A program made the position numbers and the translations under genes. A stretch of DNA of 64,000 nt from the NCBI GenBank assembly GCA_943788055.1, contig CALSOU010000001.1, positions 124,001-188,000 of the forward strand, written 5' to 3'. Every line of letters begins with the position of its first letter. Position 1 is the first letter of the stretch. Shown in pieces: positions 56,350 to 64,000 of the stretch. Under the pieces are notes generated by a model. The model saw only the letters and a list, made by a program, of their open reading frames with translations, made no database searches and was not told the origin of the DNA. Source of the stretch: an uncultured Saprospiraceae bacterium. GTDB lineage: Bacteria; Bacteroidota; Bacteroidia; Chitinophagales; Saprospiraceae.

Positions 56350-57273
56350 TTATTTTCTCATCTTTGATCGCTTGACTAGATAGGCTCTCAATATGGGTGC
56401 AAAACCCTCTCGAATATCAGCTTCTACTAGATCAATCTTATACTGTAAACACTTTGTTTTAATCATCTTATTGTAAGATTCGATCTTTTCCTTGTACAAG
56501 TCCTTAACTTGATCAGATTGTAATCTAATAGTTTCACCCGATTCCATATCAATAAACTGGTATGGCCTATTTTCGAATTCAAACTCTAGTTCATGTTTAT
56601 GGTCTAAAGTATGGAATAATACTACTTCGTGCTTGTTATATTTAAGATGCTGAAGTGCTGAGAAAAGCTCCTCACTATTGGAATGATCATCTAGCATATC
56701 ACTGAAGATAACCACCAAACTACGTCTATGAATACGATCAGCTACTGCATGCAATGCATTGGCTAAACTAGTAGTCTTCTGTGGAGTACTATCATGAATA
56801 AGCTTTTCAAGATAATTAAGAAGCAATCGATAATGTGTCGTGCTTGATTTTGCTTGAGTATGAATTTTAAGTTCTTGATCGAATAACGAAATGCCGAAAG
56901 CATCGCGTTGTTTCTTAAGTAAATTCATTAAAGATGCAGCAGCAAGTGCTGAGAATTGCAGCTTATTGATCGTCAGTTTCTTACTTGTTTCAGGAAAGTA
57001 CATAGATGATGAAGTATCAATTACTACTTGACATCGTAGGTTAGTCTCCTCTTCAAATCTCTTTGTAAATAACTTGTCTGTTCTAGCATAAACCTTCCAA
57101 TCTATATTCTTTGTAGTGTCCCCCTGATTATAAATTCTATGTTCAGCAAATTCAACTGAAAAACCGTGAAACGGAGACTTATGAAGACCTATAATAAAAC
57201 CCTCGACTACTTGCTTAGCAAAAAGGTCCATATTCTCAATGGATTTGAGGTCAAAATCGTTAAAATAGTCCAT
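56350..57273 (-). CDS. DUF58 domain protein with a vWA-like fold
   Basis: A cytosolic protein of 307 residues. The DUF58 motif is FAEHRIYNQGDTTKNIDWKV, and the vWA MIDAS-like site is VIDTSSSMYFP. Segments SLVVIFSDMLDDHSNSEELF and RSKMRK at the end fit the family. In Bacteroidota such proteins usually accompany a MoxR ATPase and vWA proteins in a stress or aerotolerance (Bat) cluster. None of those genes is next to it here, so its partner is elsewhere. It ends just after the S4 gene and is transcribed in the opposite direction. Confidence 0.9.
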   Translation of the reverse strand: MDYFNDFDLKSIENMDLFAKQVVEGFIIGLHKSPFHGFSVEFAEHRIYNQGDTTKNIDWKVYARTDKLFTKRFEEETNLRCQVVIDTSSSMYFPETSKKLTINKLQFSALAAASLMNLLKKQRDAFGISLFDQELKIHTQAKSSTTHYRLLLNYLEKLIHDSTPQKTTSLANALHAVADRIHRRSLVVIFSDMLDDHSNSEELFSALQHLKYNKHEVVLFHTLDHKHELEFEFENRPYQFIDMESGETIRLQSDQVKDLYKEKIESYNKMIKTKCLQYKIDLVEADIREGFAPILRAYLVKRSKMRK

Positions 57274-57372
57274 AATGTATTTTGGATGTTAAGCTACAAG
57301 AATAGTAAACTTTCTATATATTAAACGTATTAACAATTGAACAAGCATTTTGATTTACTTATTGTGCTACAT

Positions 57373-57404
57373 AAAAAAAGCCCTTTCAAATTGAGAGGGC
57401 TTTT
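57373..57404 (-). terminator. Terminator of trxA
   Basis: On the minus strand: AAAAGCCCTCTCAATT, loop, GAAAGGGCTTTTTTT. It lies 33 bases after the trxA stop. Confidence 0.85.
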
Positions 57405-57436
57405 AAATCTAAAGTCAAAAATTATCTCGTATGAGA

Positions 57437-57754
57437 TTACTTATGAGCTTCTATTTTTTCAACTAACTTTGCTTTTGAAATTGTACCTACATGTTTGTCA
57501 ACAATCTCACCATTTTTGATTAGTAAAATTGTAGGTATTGAACGTACTTGATACTTCATTGAAACATCGCCATTGTGGTCAACATTCAACTTACCTACGT
57601 TCACAGCACCATCGTATTCTTTAGCTACGTCTTCAATGATCGGAGTGATCATTCTACAAGGTCCACACCATTCTGCCCAAAAGTCAACAACTGATAATTT
57701 TCCACTATCTATTACCGTTTCTTGGAAGTTTGCATCTGTGAATTCTAAAGCCAT
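57437..57754 (-). CDS. trxA: Thioredoxin
   Basis: A small disulfide reductase of 105 residues that keeps cytosolic proteins reduced. The active site is FWAEWCGPCRMITPII (Cys 30 and 33), the cis-proline is in RSIPTILLIKNG, and VNVGKLNVDHNGDVSMKYQV is the central strand. The length and order are standard. It is monocistronic, with a -7 box about 90 bases upstream and a strong terminator. The transcript leader of about 90 bases shows no distinct structure. Confidence 0.97.
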   Translation of the reverse strand: MALEFTDANFQETVIDSGKLSVVDFWAEWCGPCRMITPIIEDVAKEYDGAVNVGKLNVDHNGDVSMKYQVRSIPTILLIKNGEIVDKHVGTISKAKLVEKIEAHK

Positions 57755-57845
57755 CTTAATATATTATTTTGTAATTAGTAAATATCACTCTAATGAATAT
57801 ATAGAGCATTCGTATTTTTGAACGCCATATGATTACTTAAAGTTG

Positions 57846-57853
57846 CAAATGTA
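57846..57853 (-). promoter_or_regulatory. -7 box of the trxA promoter
   Basis: On the minus strand this reads TACATTTG, a match to TAnnTTTG, about 90 bases before the trxA start. Confidence 0.5.
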
Positions 57854-57938
57854 TGTATTATATTACGTTAATATGTTATTAATATTTGAATTCCTTCATC
57901 ATCACGCGGTAAACGTCTGATGTAATACCAATTAGTAA

Positions 57939-59021
57939 ATGCAGCGTGCCAATCTGAAGTTTTTACGAAATAGTGTCATTCTCTTTTTGCTCATTTGGTG
58001 CATTCATCAGTTGTTCAATCTTCTTCCTTCTGTTTATGAGGTTCTATATTTAAATGGCTTATTCAAAGTCATTCGAATTCTGTATGATTATGTATTAGGT
58101 TACTGGTTACCGGTTCCGATGGTTAGCATTGTGACAGTGATTTTGCTAGTTTACATTTTTTATCCATATAAATCTGAAAGAACATTCTTATCAGTTCTGA
58201 TCAGACTCATTTCAAAAATCTTTGTGGTACTGAGCTTTTTTTACATCTTTTGGGGCTGGAATTATGCTCAAGAATCGCTTAGCAGTTCTTTAGAACTTGA
58301 AGCGAGTTTGAAACCTGACTCAGTAAGGCTTATGCATGAAGCCTTTTGGGCTCAAGCCACAATAAACTCGTTGAGATCAGAATTGTCAGAGGATACTATC
58401 AGTCTAGGTCCAAAGGACTTTGAGAAAAACATCATTGAAAAGGAGATAAGAGATGAACTAAGATCTACACTTTCTGCGATGAACTTACCGGCTGCAGGTA
58501 GACCGAGAATTAGGGCCTTACGGCCAAAAGGCATGTTACTTCGTTTCAAAACAGCTGGTATCTATGTACCTTATGCTTTTGAGGGGCATATTGATGCGGG
58601 AATGATGCAAATTGAATGGCCGTATACAATTGCTCATGAAATGTCGCACGGGTTTGGAGTTACGGACGAAGGAGCTTGTAACTTCATTGCGTTTATAGCT
58701 TGCATGGATTCTGAGAATACTATGTTTCGATATAGCGCCATGATAGATTATACTTTATATGTACTGAGAGATGTATATAGACTCGATAAAGCACTTCATA
58801 GAAAAGTATACAGTGGACTAAGCGGAGGAGTAAAAGCTGATATACAAGCTATACGAGATAATAATGCTAAGTATCCTGATATATTACCTGATGTACGAGA
58901 CTATTTATATGACAGATACTTAAAAAGCCACGGCGTTTCAGCTGGGCTAAAAAGCTATAGCCAATTGACGGGTTTAGTAATTCAATATAAGGACAAAAAA
59001 GGATGGAATCTAATTGAATAG
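57939..59021 (+). CDS. DUF3810 membrane protein with a zinc-protease-like HExxH motif
   Basis: A 360-residue protein with three N-terminal hydrophobic segments (SVILFLLIWCIHQLF, VSIVTVILLVYIFY, KIFVVLSFFYIFWGW) and a long soluble C-terminal domain. Near residue 234 it has IAHEMSHGFGVTDEGACNFI, where HEMSH is the HExxH zinc motif and a later Glu (in DEGACN) can be the third ligand, as in metallopeptidases. The family DUF3810 is common in Bacteroidota but uncharacterised. The peptidase activity is an inference from the motif. It overlaps the futalosine hydrolase-like gene by 12 bases at the 3-prime end. Confidence 0.88.
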   Translation: MQRANLKFLRNSVILFLLIWCIHQLFNLLPSVYEVLYLNGLFKVIRILYDYVLGYWLPVPMVSIVTVILLVYIFYPYKSERTFLSVLIRLISKIFVVLSFFYIFWGWNYAQESLSSSLELEASLKPDSVRLMHEAFWAQATINSLRSELSEDTISLGPKDFEKNIIEKEIRDELRSTLSAMNLPAAGRPRIRALRPKGMLLRFKTAGIYVPYAFEGHIDAGMMQIEWPYTIAHEMSHGFGVTDEGACNFIAFIACMDSENTMFRYSAMIDYTLYVLRDVYRLDKALHRKVYSGLSGGVKADIQAIRDNNAKYPDILPDVRDYLYDRYLKSHGVSAGLKSYSQLTGLVIQYKDKKGWNLIE

Positions 59022-59732
59022 ATCCATGAAGCTATTCTTATCATCTTTATTCTCGGGTTTAACTAAAGCTTCTAAGATATCGATAGTTCTCATACTAAGT
59101 TGATTGAGGGCCTGTTCGATATCACCGTTTTGCTTGTCACCAGCCTCGATATATTTGGTTACCACTCTATATTGAATCGTTTCGAGTTGCAGCATTCTAG
59201 CCGCGTATAGAACTGCGCCAGCATCCATCGATACTATATCAACATGGTACTTTCTCTCGAAATTCTCAATACTCAAATAGTGTCCAGGAAGTTTATTTAC
59301 TGTGATGGCTGAACTAGTAGGTAAAAATGTAGGGTTGTGAAGTTTCTTCGGAACCAAGGATGATTTAAAGTAAGGATATTGGTTGGGATCTACCCACCGA
59401 AGATCATGTAAATCTTGGAAATCTCCGTTTGATCTTTCAAGACCCAAATCTCCAATCCTATCATTTTCAATCAAATAAACTCTATTTAGATCCATGGTGC
59501 GGCTTAATGCTGCAGCAACACCAGGATTTACTACCATATCATATTTTTCTACGTCTTGTTGACGAGCGATTGCAAAAGCAGCGTGCATTGCACCGATTCC
59601 CGTAACTAGATGCGTTATTGAATGCTCTCCTTTTCGATAAGTGAAAAAGTTCTCCTTTTCCCAATTTTCTTCGAGATAATCCAGTGTTTTTCCTATTTCT
59701 TCCGTCATCGATGCTACCAAAAGGATCCTCAT
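59010..59732 (-). CDS. Futalosine hydrolase / MTA nucleosidase-like enzyme with altered active site
   Basis: A 240-residue purine-nucleosidase-fold protein. It has the N-terminal base-activating glutamate in LVASMTEEIGKTLDYL, VTGIGAMHAAFAIARQ, and VVNPGVAAALS as the glycine-rich loop. The canonical ribose-binding S/E-M-E segment is SMDAGAVLYAARM here, with Asp for the usual Glu. The last active-site segment, RAVSN or RAISD in relatives, reads YRVVTKYIEAGD, so the usual Asn or Asp is a Lys. Similar genes in Bacteroidota are annotated mqnB (futalosine pathway). With menB in the same genome, a futalosine role is doubtful. It might cleave another nucleoside or be inactive. Confidence 0.75.
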   Translation of the reverse strand: MRILLVASMTEEIGKTLDYLEENWEKENFFTYRKGEHSITHLVTGIGAMHAAFAIARQQDVEKYDMVVNPGVAAALSRTMDLNRVYLIENDRIGDLGLERSNGDFQDLHDLRWVDPNQYPYFKSSLVPKKLHNPTFLPTSSAITVNKLPGHYLSIENFERKYHVDIVSMDAGAVLYAARMLQLETIQYRVVTKYIEAGDKQNGDIEQALNQLSMRTIDILEALVKPENKDDKNSFMDLFN

Positions 59733-59779
59733 ATATGAGTATTTTGAGTTTTTATCTTCTTTAAAATAATTGGTGACTA

Positions 59780-60591
59780 CTATTTAGCATAACTAACTCC
59801 CGCGCCAGAACTTAGGCCTAAGGAGTTATGCACAGCTGTACTACCGTGAATTCCAATATTTTCGCCACTATAACTGATCCCGACATGAAACTGATTCCCT
59901 TGCAATTGATAACCCGTCCTAATTGCTAACTGCTCGATTACTTGGTAAGAAATGCCAACGTTAAGTGTTACAGGCAGCAGTTGAAACTTCTGAACTTCAG
60001 CGAGAATCGATACCTTCTCAGATACGTTGTACGAAGCTCCCAAACGCACCAATGTTTCACTATATGAGTTACCAGTAAGGGCCTTTCCAAATGGATTAAA
60101 TACGTGAAAACCAACTGTCAGATCATTTGTAGGCTTGATAATTGTCCCTAATTCAAGTGAAGGACTGAAAATATTTCCACTGATTTTCGATCTGTAAGAA
60201 AGTAAATCAAACTGGAGCCCTAAATGCCACCTTTCTGTTAATTTTCTACTATATGAAAGTCCAAGCAGTTGTTCATTTAATTCAGAATCTCCCAAGTACT
60301 TTAGGCTTAAACCTAAAACTCCATAATCTACCTAGCTTCTTGGTACTTGCAGCGTAAAGTGAATTAAGTGAAGAGAATCCATATAAATTAATTATCCCTG
60401 CTACAAATGTCCAATCTTCTTCAGTAGACACTGCAGCTTGATTGTTCAATATTGCATGCTCATCCATTACTGCAATTGAATTGTTCCCAGAACCGAAATT
60501 TACTATGCCGCTTCCAATCGAAGAAACAATTTGAGCGCCCAGAAAAAAGGGGACTTAAAAACAGAAACAAAGAAGATAGGATCATTTTCAT
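59780..60591 (-). pseudogene. Beta-barrel outer-membrane protein (PorV/PorQ-like) with two single-base frameshifts
   Basis: Read with two corrections, the locus gives a full secreted barrel. The signal peptide is MKMILSSLFLFLSPLFSG, the first break lies in a GGG run at 60538-60540, and AQIVSSIGSGIVNFGSGNNS plus AVMDEHAILNNQAAVSTEED follow. The second break lies in a GG pair at 60331-60332, followed by VDYGVLGLSLKYLGDSELNE and repeated strand pairs such as SYSRKLTERWHLGLQFDLL and VRLGASYNVSEKVSILAEV. Each break is one extra base. The end GLSSGAGVSYAK fits a barrel C-terminus without a sorting domain. The longest open piece is 59780-60295. The PorQ/PorV-like label is an inference from strand pattern and the NNQAA start. 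Confidence 0.75.
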
Positions 60592-60727
60592 CTCAACGCA
60601 TAATTTATAAACTTAAAGATAGCCTATGTTAGGAATCTCTAAAGGAACAAGAAGTTAAAAGTATAAAAAAAGCCTATTTGGAAGCTTTTAATCTGTTTTA
60701 ATATATCTTAGTTTAAGATTGACAACT

Positions 60728-61213
60728 ATGGATATTGGGAAATACAAGAATTTCAATTTTAGGACAATCCAAAAGGATGATGAGCAAACTGTACGAAATA
60801 TTATTTTTAAAATTTTGCAGGATTATAAACTTACATTGGATATTGAAGGAGTAGATCATGATCTTTTCAATATTGTTGATCACTACAAGTCAGGTTTATT
60901 TGCAGTAGTAGAGGACTCCCAAACAGAGAAGATTGTTGGAAGTTTTGCACTTTTTCCGCTTAATAGCGAACAAATCGAACTTAGAAAAATGTACCTTTTG
61001 AAAAATTATCGTGGCAAAGGAGTGGGGAAGTGGGTTATTGAATTTTGTATCGAGAGAGCTAAGGAACTTGGCTACAATACCATAACCCTGGAATCTGCTT
61101 CTGTTCTGAAAGAGGCATTGCAGCTTTACTTATCGAAAGGTTTCACTAGGGTAACAACTCCTAATCATACAGACAGATGCGACGTTGTAATGGAATATGA
61201 TTTAAACGGATAG
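60728..61213 (+). CDS. GNAT-family N-acetyltransferase
   Basis: The acetyltransferase of about 161 residues has the acetyl-CoA-binding loop MYLLKNYRGKGVGKWVIEF (R-x-x-G-x-G) and the preceding strand KIVGSFALFPLNSEQIELRK. YNTITLESASVLKEALQLYL follows, and the end SKGFTRVTTPNHTDRCDVVM matches a small-molecule GNAT. The ATG at 60728 is preferred over the TTG at 60719. The substrate is not evident. It ends 7 bases before the nuclease gene on the same strand, so the two are probably co-transcribed. Confidence 0.85.
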   Translation: MDIGKYKNFNFRTIQKDDEQTVRNIIFKILQDYKLTLDIEGVDHDLFNIVDHYKSGLFAVVEDSQTEKIVGSFALFPLNSEQIELRKMYLLKNYRGKGVGKWVIEFCIERAKELGYNTITLESASVLKEALQLYLSKGFTRVTTPNHTDRCDVVMEYDLNG

Positions 61214-61219
61214 AGTAAT

Positions 61220-62160
61220 ATGGCGAAATTTAGACAGAACCATACCAGAAAGGGTGGATTAAAAGGAGCTGCGGTAGTCAAAATTATTTTAATTATAGCG
61301 GTTTTTGTAGTTATACTTTGGTTTCTCGGGCGCACGATTAATTCAATTCCTGTTGCTTTCGGAGATAGATTCTGAAGTGGACAAAGTTGCAGTCTTTGAT
61401 TTTAGGAAAGACTCTGTCGATTCCTTACCCGATCGGATATATATACCTGCTGGTTCGAATGGAGAAATTATACACCATGAATACTATTCACTTTCATATG
61501 TTGAAAAGTATGAGCAATCGGAATGGGTTGCATACCCTTTAACGAAGGAGTTGATTAGAATGCCCAATGTGCCTCGGGCCAAGCGATTTGAAGATGATTT
61601 ATCTGTATCAACTGGGTCAGCTACTTATTATGACTACCGAGGAAGTGGTTATAGTCGCGGCCATCTCGCACCAGCTGCAGATATGGCACAAAACAAAGAG
61701 GCAATGGAAGCATCATTTCTGATGAGTAATATGTCTCCTCAAATCAGCAGTTTTAATGGGGGAATTTGGAATGAATTGGAGAACCTAGTCCGAGATTGGG
61801 CTTATAAGTACGAGGAAATTATATGTTGTAACAGGTCCAATTTTAAGTACTGGTTTGAAAGAATTCATTGGAAAAAATCAAGTTGCTGTTCCAGACAAAT
61901 TTTATAAGGTCATTCTCGATATGAAAGGACCTGAAACTAAGGCAATTGGGTTTATTTTAGATAATCAAAAGAGCGTAGAAAGGCTACAAAGTCTAGCTGT
62001 TACAGTCGATGAGGTAGAAAAAGCCACAGGTCTTGACTTCTATACTTACCTATTATCGAGTGAAGATGAGGAAACACTTGAATCCAAGGTGAATATCGGT
62101 GAGTGGAAATTTGATGATAACCTTTATGACAAGCGTATCAATGTATGGAATAATCGTTAG
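61220..62160 (+). pseudogene. Membrane-anchored DNA/RNA non-specific endonuclease with two single-base frameshifts
   Basis: The gene starts MAKFRQNHTRKGGLKG and one membrane helix follows (VVKIILIIAVFVVILWFLG). At about 61340-61365 the frame changes by one base to EIDSEVDKVAVFDFRKDSV. The second part carries the nuclease core GYSRGHLAPAADMAQN, in which DRGH-like Arg-Gly-His is the catalytic motif of NucA/endonuclease G, and SFLMSNMSPQISSFN. At about 61821 it changes again by one base and continues VVTGPILSTGLKEFIGKNQV, AVPDKFYKVILDMKG and EVEKATGLDFYTYL to the end. Two removals restore the full enzyme, which would act in the periplasm or outside on DNA and RNA. Confidence 0.82.
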
Positions 62161-62311
62161 ATTCTCTGAGTTTTAATATCGTCCAGAATGAATTATTTCA
62201 TACATATTATAATATATTCGCATTTATAGGATTAAATACCATAATCTCTGTGATACAAGGTGATTTAGAATGTATTGAGGTACGAGAAAATAAAGTCATA
62301 CTATATTCAAT

Positions 62312-63850
62312 ATGAGTAAAGAAAAATTCAAAAACGTCGTTGACGAAGCATACCAGTTCAAAGGTGACTCAATTATCTTGGGAGGAGCTATGATTGATAA
62401 AGAATGCCTTCATGAAACTTTTGTCAGGTTACCCCTAAAAACATTTAACCGACACGGCTTAATAGCAGGTGCTACTGGGACAGGAAAAACTAAAACGCTA
62501 CAAATTATCGCCGAGCAATTATCAAGTAAAGGAGTTCCTTCCTTGTTGATGGATATCAAAGGTGATCTTTCAGGTATTGCAGTTCCATCTGACGGACATC
62601 CGAAGATAGATGAAAGACATGAAAAAATTGGTTTTCCTTTCATACCTGGCAAATCATCTATTGAATTCCTTACTTTGAGCGATGAACCTGGAGTAAGATT
62701 AAGAGCTACTGTATCTGAATTTGGCCCTGTATTGTTCTCAAAAATGTTAGATCTGAATGAAACTCAATCAGGAATTATTGCAATTATTTTCAAATACTGC
62801 GATGACAATGATCTTCCGCTTCTCGATCTTAAAGACGTAAAGAAAGTAATACAATATGTAACTACAGACGGGAAAGCAGAGATTGAAGCTGAGTATGGTC
62901 GTATCAGCACTGCTTCTACGGGAGCTATTTTGAGACGTCTTATCGAATTAGATACTCAGGGAGCGGAAGTATTCTTTGGGGAGAAGTCCTTTGATGTATA
63001 TGACTTAATCCGAAAGGATGAATATGGAGATGGTATTGTTTCAATTCTACGAGTTACCGACATACAGGATAGACCAAAACTCTTTTCAACTTTTATGCTG
63101 CAGATGTTAGCTGAGATATATGCTACGCTGCCAGAACAGGGAGATGCAGATAAACCTAAGCTCGTTATTTTCATTGATGAAGCTCACTTGATTTTCGATG
63201 AGGCATCTAGTGCACTTCAAGATCAGATTGAAGCAATTGTGAAACTGATTAGATCAAAAGGCGTAGGTATTATCTTTGTTACTCAAAATCCAACAGATAT
63301 TCCAGATGATGTTTTGTCTCAATTGGGTTTAAAGATCCAACACGCATTGAGAGCTTTTACAGCTAAAGATCGAAAAGCGATCAAACTTGTTGCAGAAAAC
63401 TATCCACTCACTGAGTTCTACGATGTCGATCAGACCTTAACTGAACTTGGAATAGGAGAGGCATTTGTCACCGGATTAAATGAAAAGGGAATTCCAACTC
63501 CTTTGGTTCATACTTACCTACGTGCACCTCAGTCGCGAATGAACATCTTAACGAATGGCGAGATCAGTTCAATCATACGACAGTCAGATCTGATTCCTGT
63601 GTACAATCAAGTTATAGATCGAGATTCGGCCTACGAAATATTAAATAGCAAAATAGAACGAGCTCACCAGGAAGATCATCGAGAGGTGATCAATAATCAA
63701 CGCAGAAGGGCGAGGAGAGAGAAATCAACTTTGGAAAAGGTGCTTTCCTCTACAACGACGCGTCAAATAGGACGAACTGTAGCAAGGGAATTAACAAGAG
63801 GACTTTTAGGAGTTCTAGGTGTAGGAACAAGAAGTAGAAGAAGAAGATAA
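62312..63850 (+). CDS. HerA-like ATPase (DUF853 family)
   Basis: A 512-residue ATPase with the P-loop GATGTGKTKT (near residue 55), a MDIKGDLSGIAVPSDGH segment and a Walker B VIFIDEAHLIFDEA (near residue 290). FVTQNPTDIPDDVLSQLGLK is the usual sensor segment. The C-terminal tail is very basic (NNQRRRARREKSTLEK, then GTRSRRRR), suggesting nucleic-acid binding. The DUF853/YjgR family is widespread and its role is not known; HerA relatives pump DNA. There is no NurA-like gene beside it, unlike the antiviral or repair HerA pairs. It is 1 base from the next gene. Confidence 0.9.
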   Translation: MSKEKFKNVVDEAYQFKGDSIILGGAMIDKECLHETFVRLPLKTFNRHGLIAGATGTGKTKTLQIIAEQLSSKGVPSLLMDIKGDLSGIAVPSDGHPKIDERHEKIGFPFIPGKSSIEFLTLSDEPGVRLRATVSEFGPVLFSKMLDLNETQSGIIAIIFKYCDDNDLPLLDLKDVKKVIQYVTTDGKAEIEAEYGRISTASTGAILRRLIELDTQGAEVFFGEKSFDVYDLIRKDEYGDGIVSILRVTDIQDRPKLFSTFMLQMLAEIYATLPEQGDADKPKLVIFIDEAHLIFDEASSALQDQIEAIVKLIRSKGVGIIFVTQNPTDIPDDVLSQLGLKIQHALRAFTAKDRKAIKLVAENYPLTEFYDVDQTLTELGIGEAFVTGLNEKGIPTPLVHTYLRAPQSRMNILTNGEISSIIRQSDLIPVYNQVIDRDSAYEILNSKIERAHQEDHREVINNQRRRARREKSTLEKVLSSTTTRQIGRTVARELTRGLLGVLGVGTRSRRRR

Positions 63851-63851
63851 C

Positions 63852-64000
63852 ATGAGATTAATAGTATTTATTTGTTGTGCTCTATATTCCTTAGGAATGA
63901 ATGGGCAAGTCAGTGATTTATTGCAAGCGGGACCTATGGTTGGCTATGCCGATTATAGAGAGGCACTGATTTGGGTTCAGACGACTGAATCCGCGAAAGT
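63852..64000 (+). CDS. PhoD-like phosphatase, N-terminal fragment (runs off the window)
   Basis: It starts MRLIVFICCALYSLGMNGQV, a signal peptide, then SDLLQAGPMVGYADYREALI and WVQTTESAKV. The sequence LLQAGPMxGYxxxREAxIWVQT is the start of PhoD-like metallophosphatases found in Bacteroidota. Only 49 codons are visible. It begins one base after the HerA-like gene and is probably co-transcribed with it. Confidence 0.7.
   Translation, partial: MRLIVFICCALYSLGMNGQVSDLLQAGPMVGYADYREALIWVQTTESAK

Noticed and set aside
60664-60690. A short hairpin AAAAGC...GCTTTT before the GNAT gene
   Set aside because: Only 6 pairs, A/T-rich, and lying between two divergent starts where a terminator has no purpose.

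Overview
The window looks like the chromosome of an AT-rich, gliding-type Bacteroidota, plausibly a marine Saprospiria-like lineage (the class is an inference). Evidence: a type IX secretion (T9SS) substrate with SprB and PKD repeats, fused SecDF, a short Bacteroidota-type RpoD, sigma/FecR/TonB-receptor signalling, DUF547, DUF4249, DUF3810, a CruF-type carotenoid gene, and several -7 boxes of the Bacteroidota form TAnnTTTG instead of a TATAAT box. I see no phage, IS element, integrase or CRISPR array.

Layout. 0-15 kb: murI, ffh, a large secreted thioredoxin/adhesin protein, rlmF, mutS, a TerB-like protein, a TonB-dependent receptor with a frameshift in its signal peptide, a DUF547 protein and a D-2-hydroxyacid dehydrogenase. 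15-24 kb: a dead LysM/BON gene, secDF, a PorE-like OmpA lipoprotein, a dead ECF sigma gene beside a dead fasciclin gene, and rpoD with a long leader. 24-33 kb: carotenoid genes (desaturase plus cruF) divergent from an FAD oxidoreductase, two glycosyltransferases, an unusual in-frame epimerase/enoyl-CoA hydratase fusion, and HMG-CoA lyase. 33-43 kb: sigma, FecR, a TonB receptor with a frameshift, a second broken FecR, a broken DUF4249 gene, about 1.1 kb of unreadable remnants, a dihydrolipoyl dehydrogenase gene with eight frameshifts, and a WG-repeat lipoprotein with several. 43-64 kb: mostly intact housekeeping and metabolic genes (PLP decarboxylase, menB, coaD, pruA, rhomboid, rlmH, NUDIX regulator, tRNA-His, YpdA, PPK2, S4 protein, DUF58, trxA, DUF3810, futalosine-hydrolase-like, HerA-like). 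Among them are a beta-barrel gene and a nuclease gene with two frameshifts each.

The main story is gene breakage. About a dozen loci are broken, while long core genes (mutS, secDF, pruA, the 3.4-kb T9SS gene) are intact. They form two classes. LysM, the ECF sigma gene, fasciclin, the second FecR and DUF4249 carry nonsense codons, a lost start codon or indels of both signs, which fits true decay. The dihydrolipoyl dehydrogenase, nuclease, barrel gene and both TonB receptors need only single-base removals and otherwise keep well-conserved protein sequence. That fits insertion-type consensus errors, very recent lesions, or frame restoration at expression. Re-reading the raw data at these sites is the decisive test.

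No clearly new defence or mobile system was found. The best candidates for new biology are the frame-broken but conserved genes, the epimerase-crotonase fusion, the long rpoD leader and the altered futalosine-hydrolase-like enzyme next to a menB-based menaquinone pathway.
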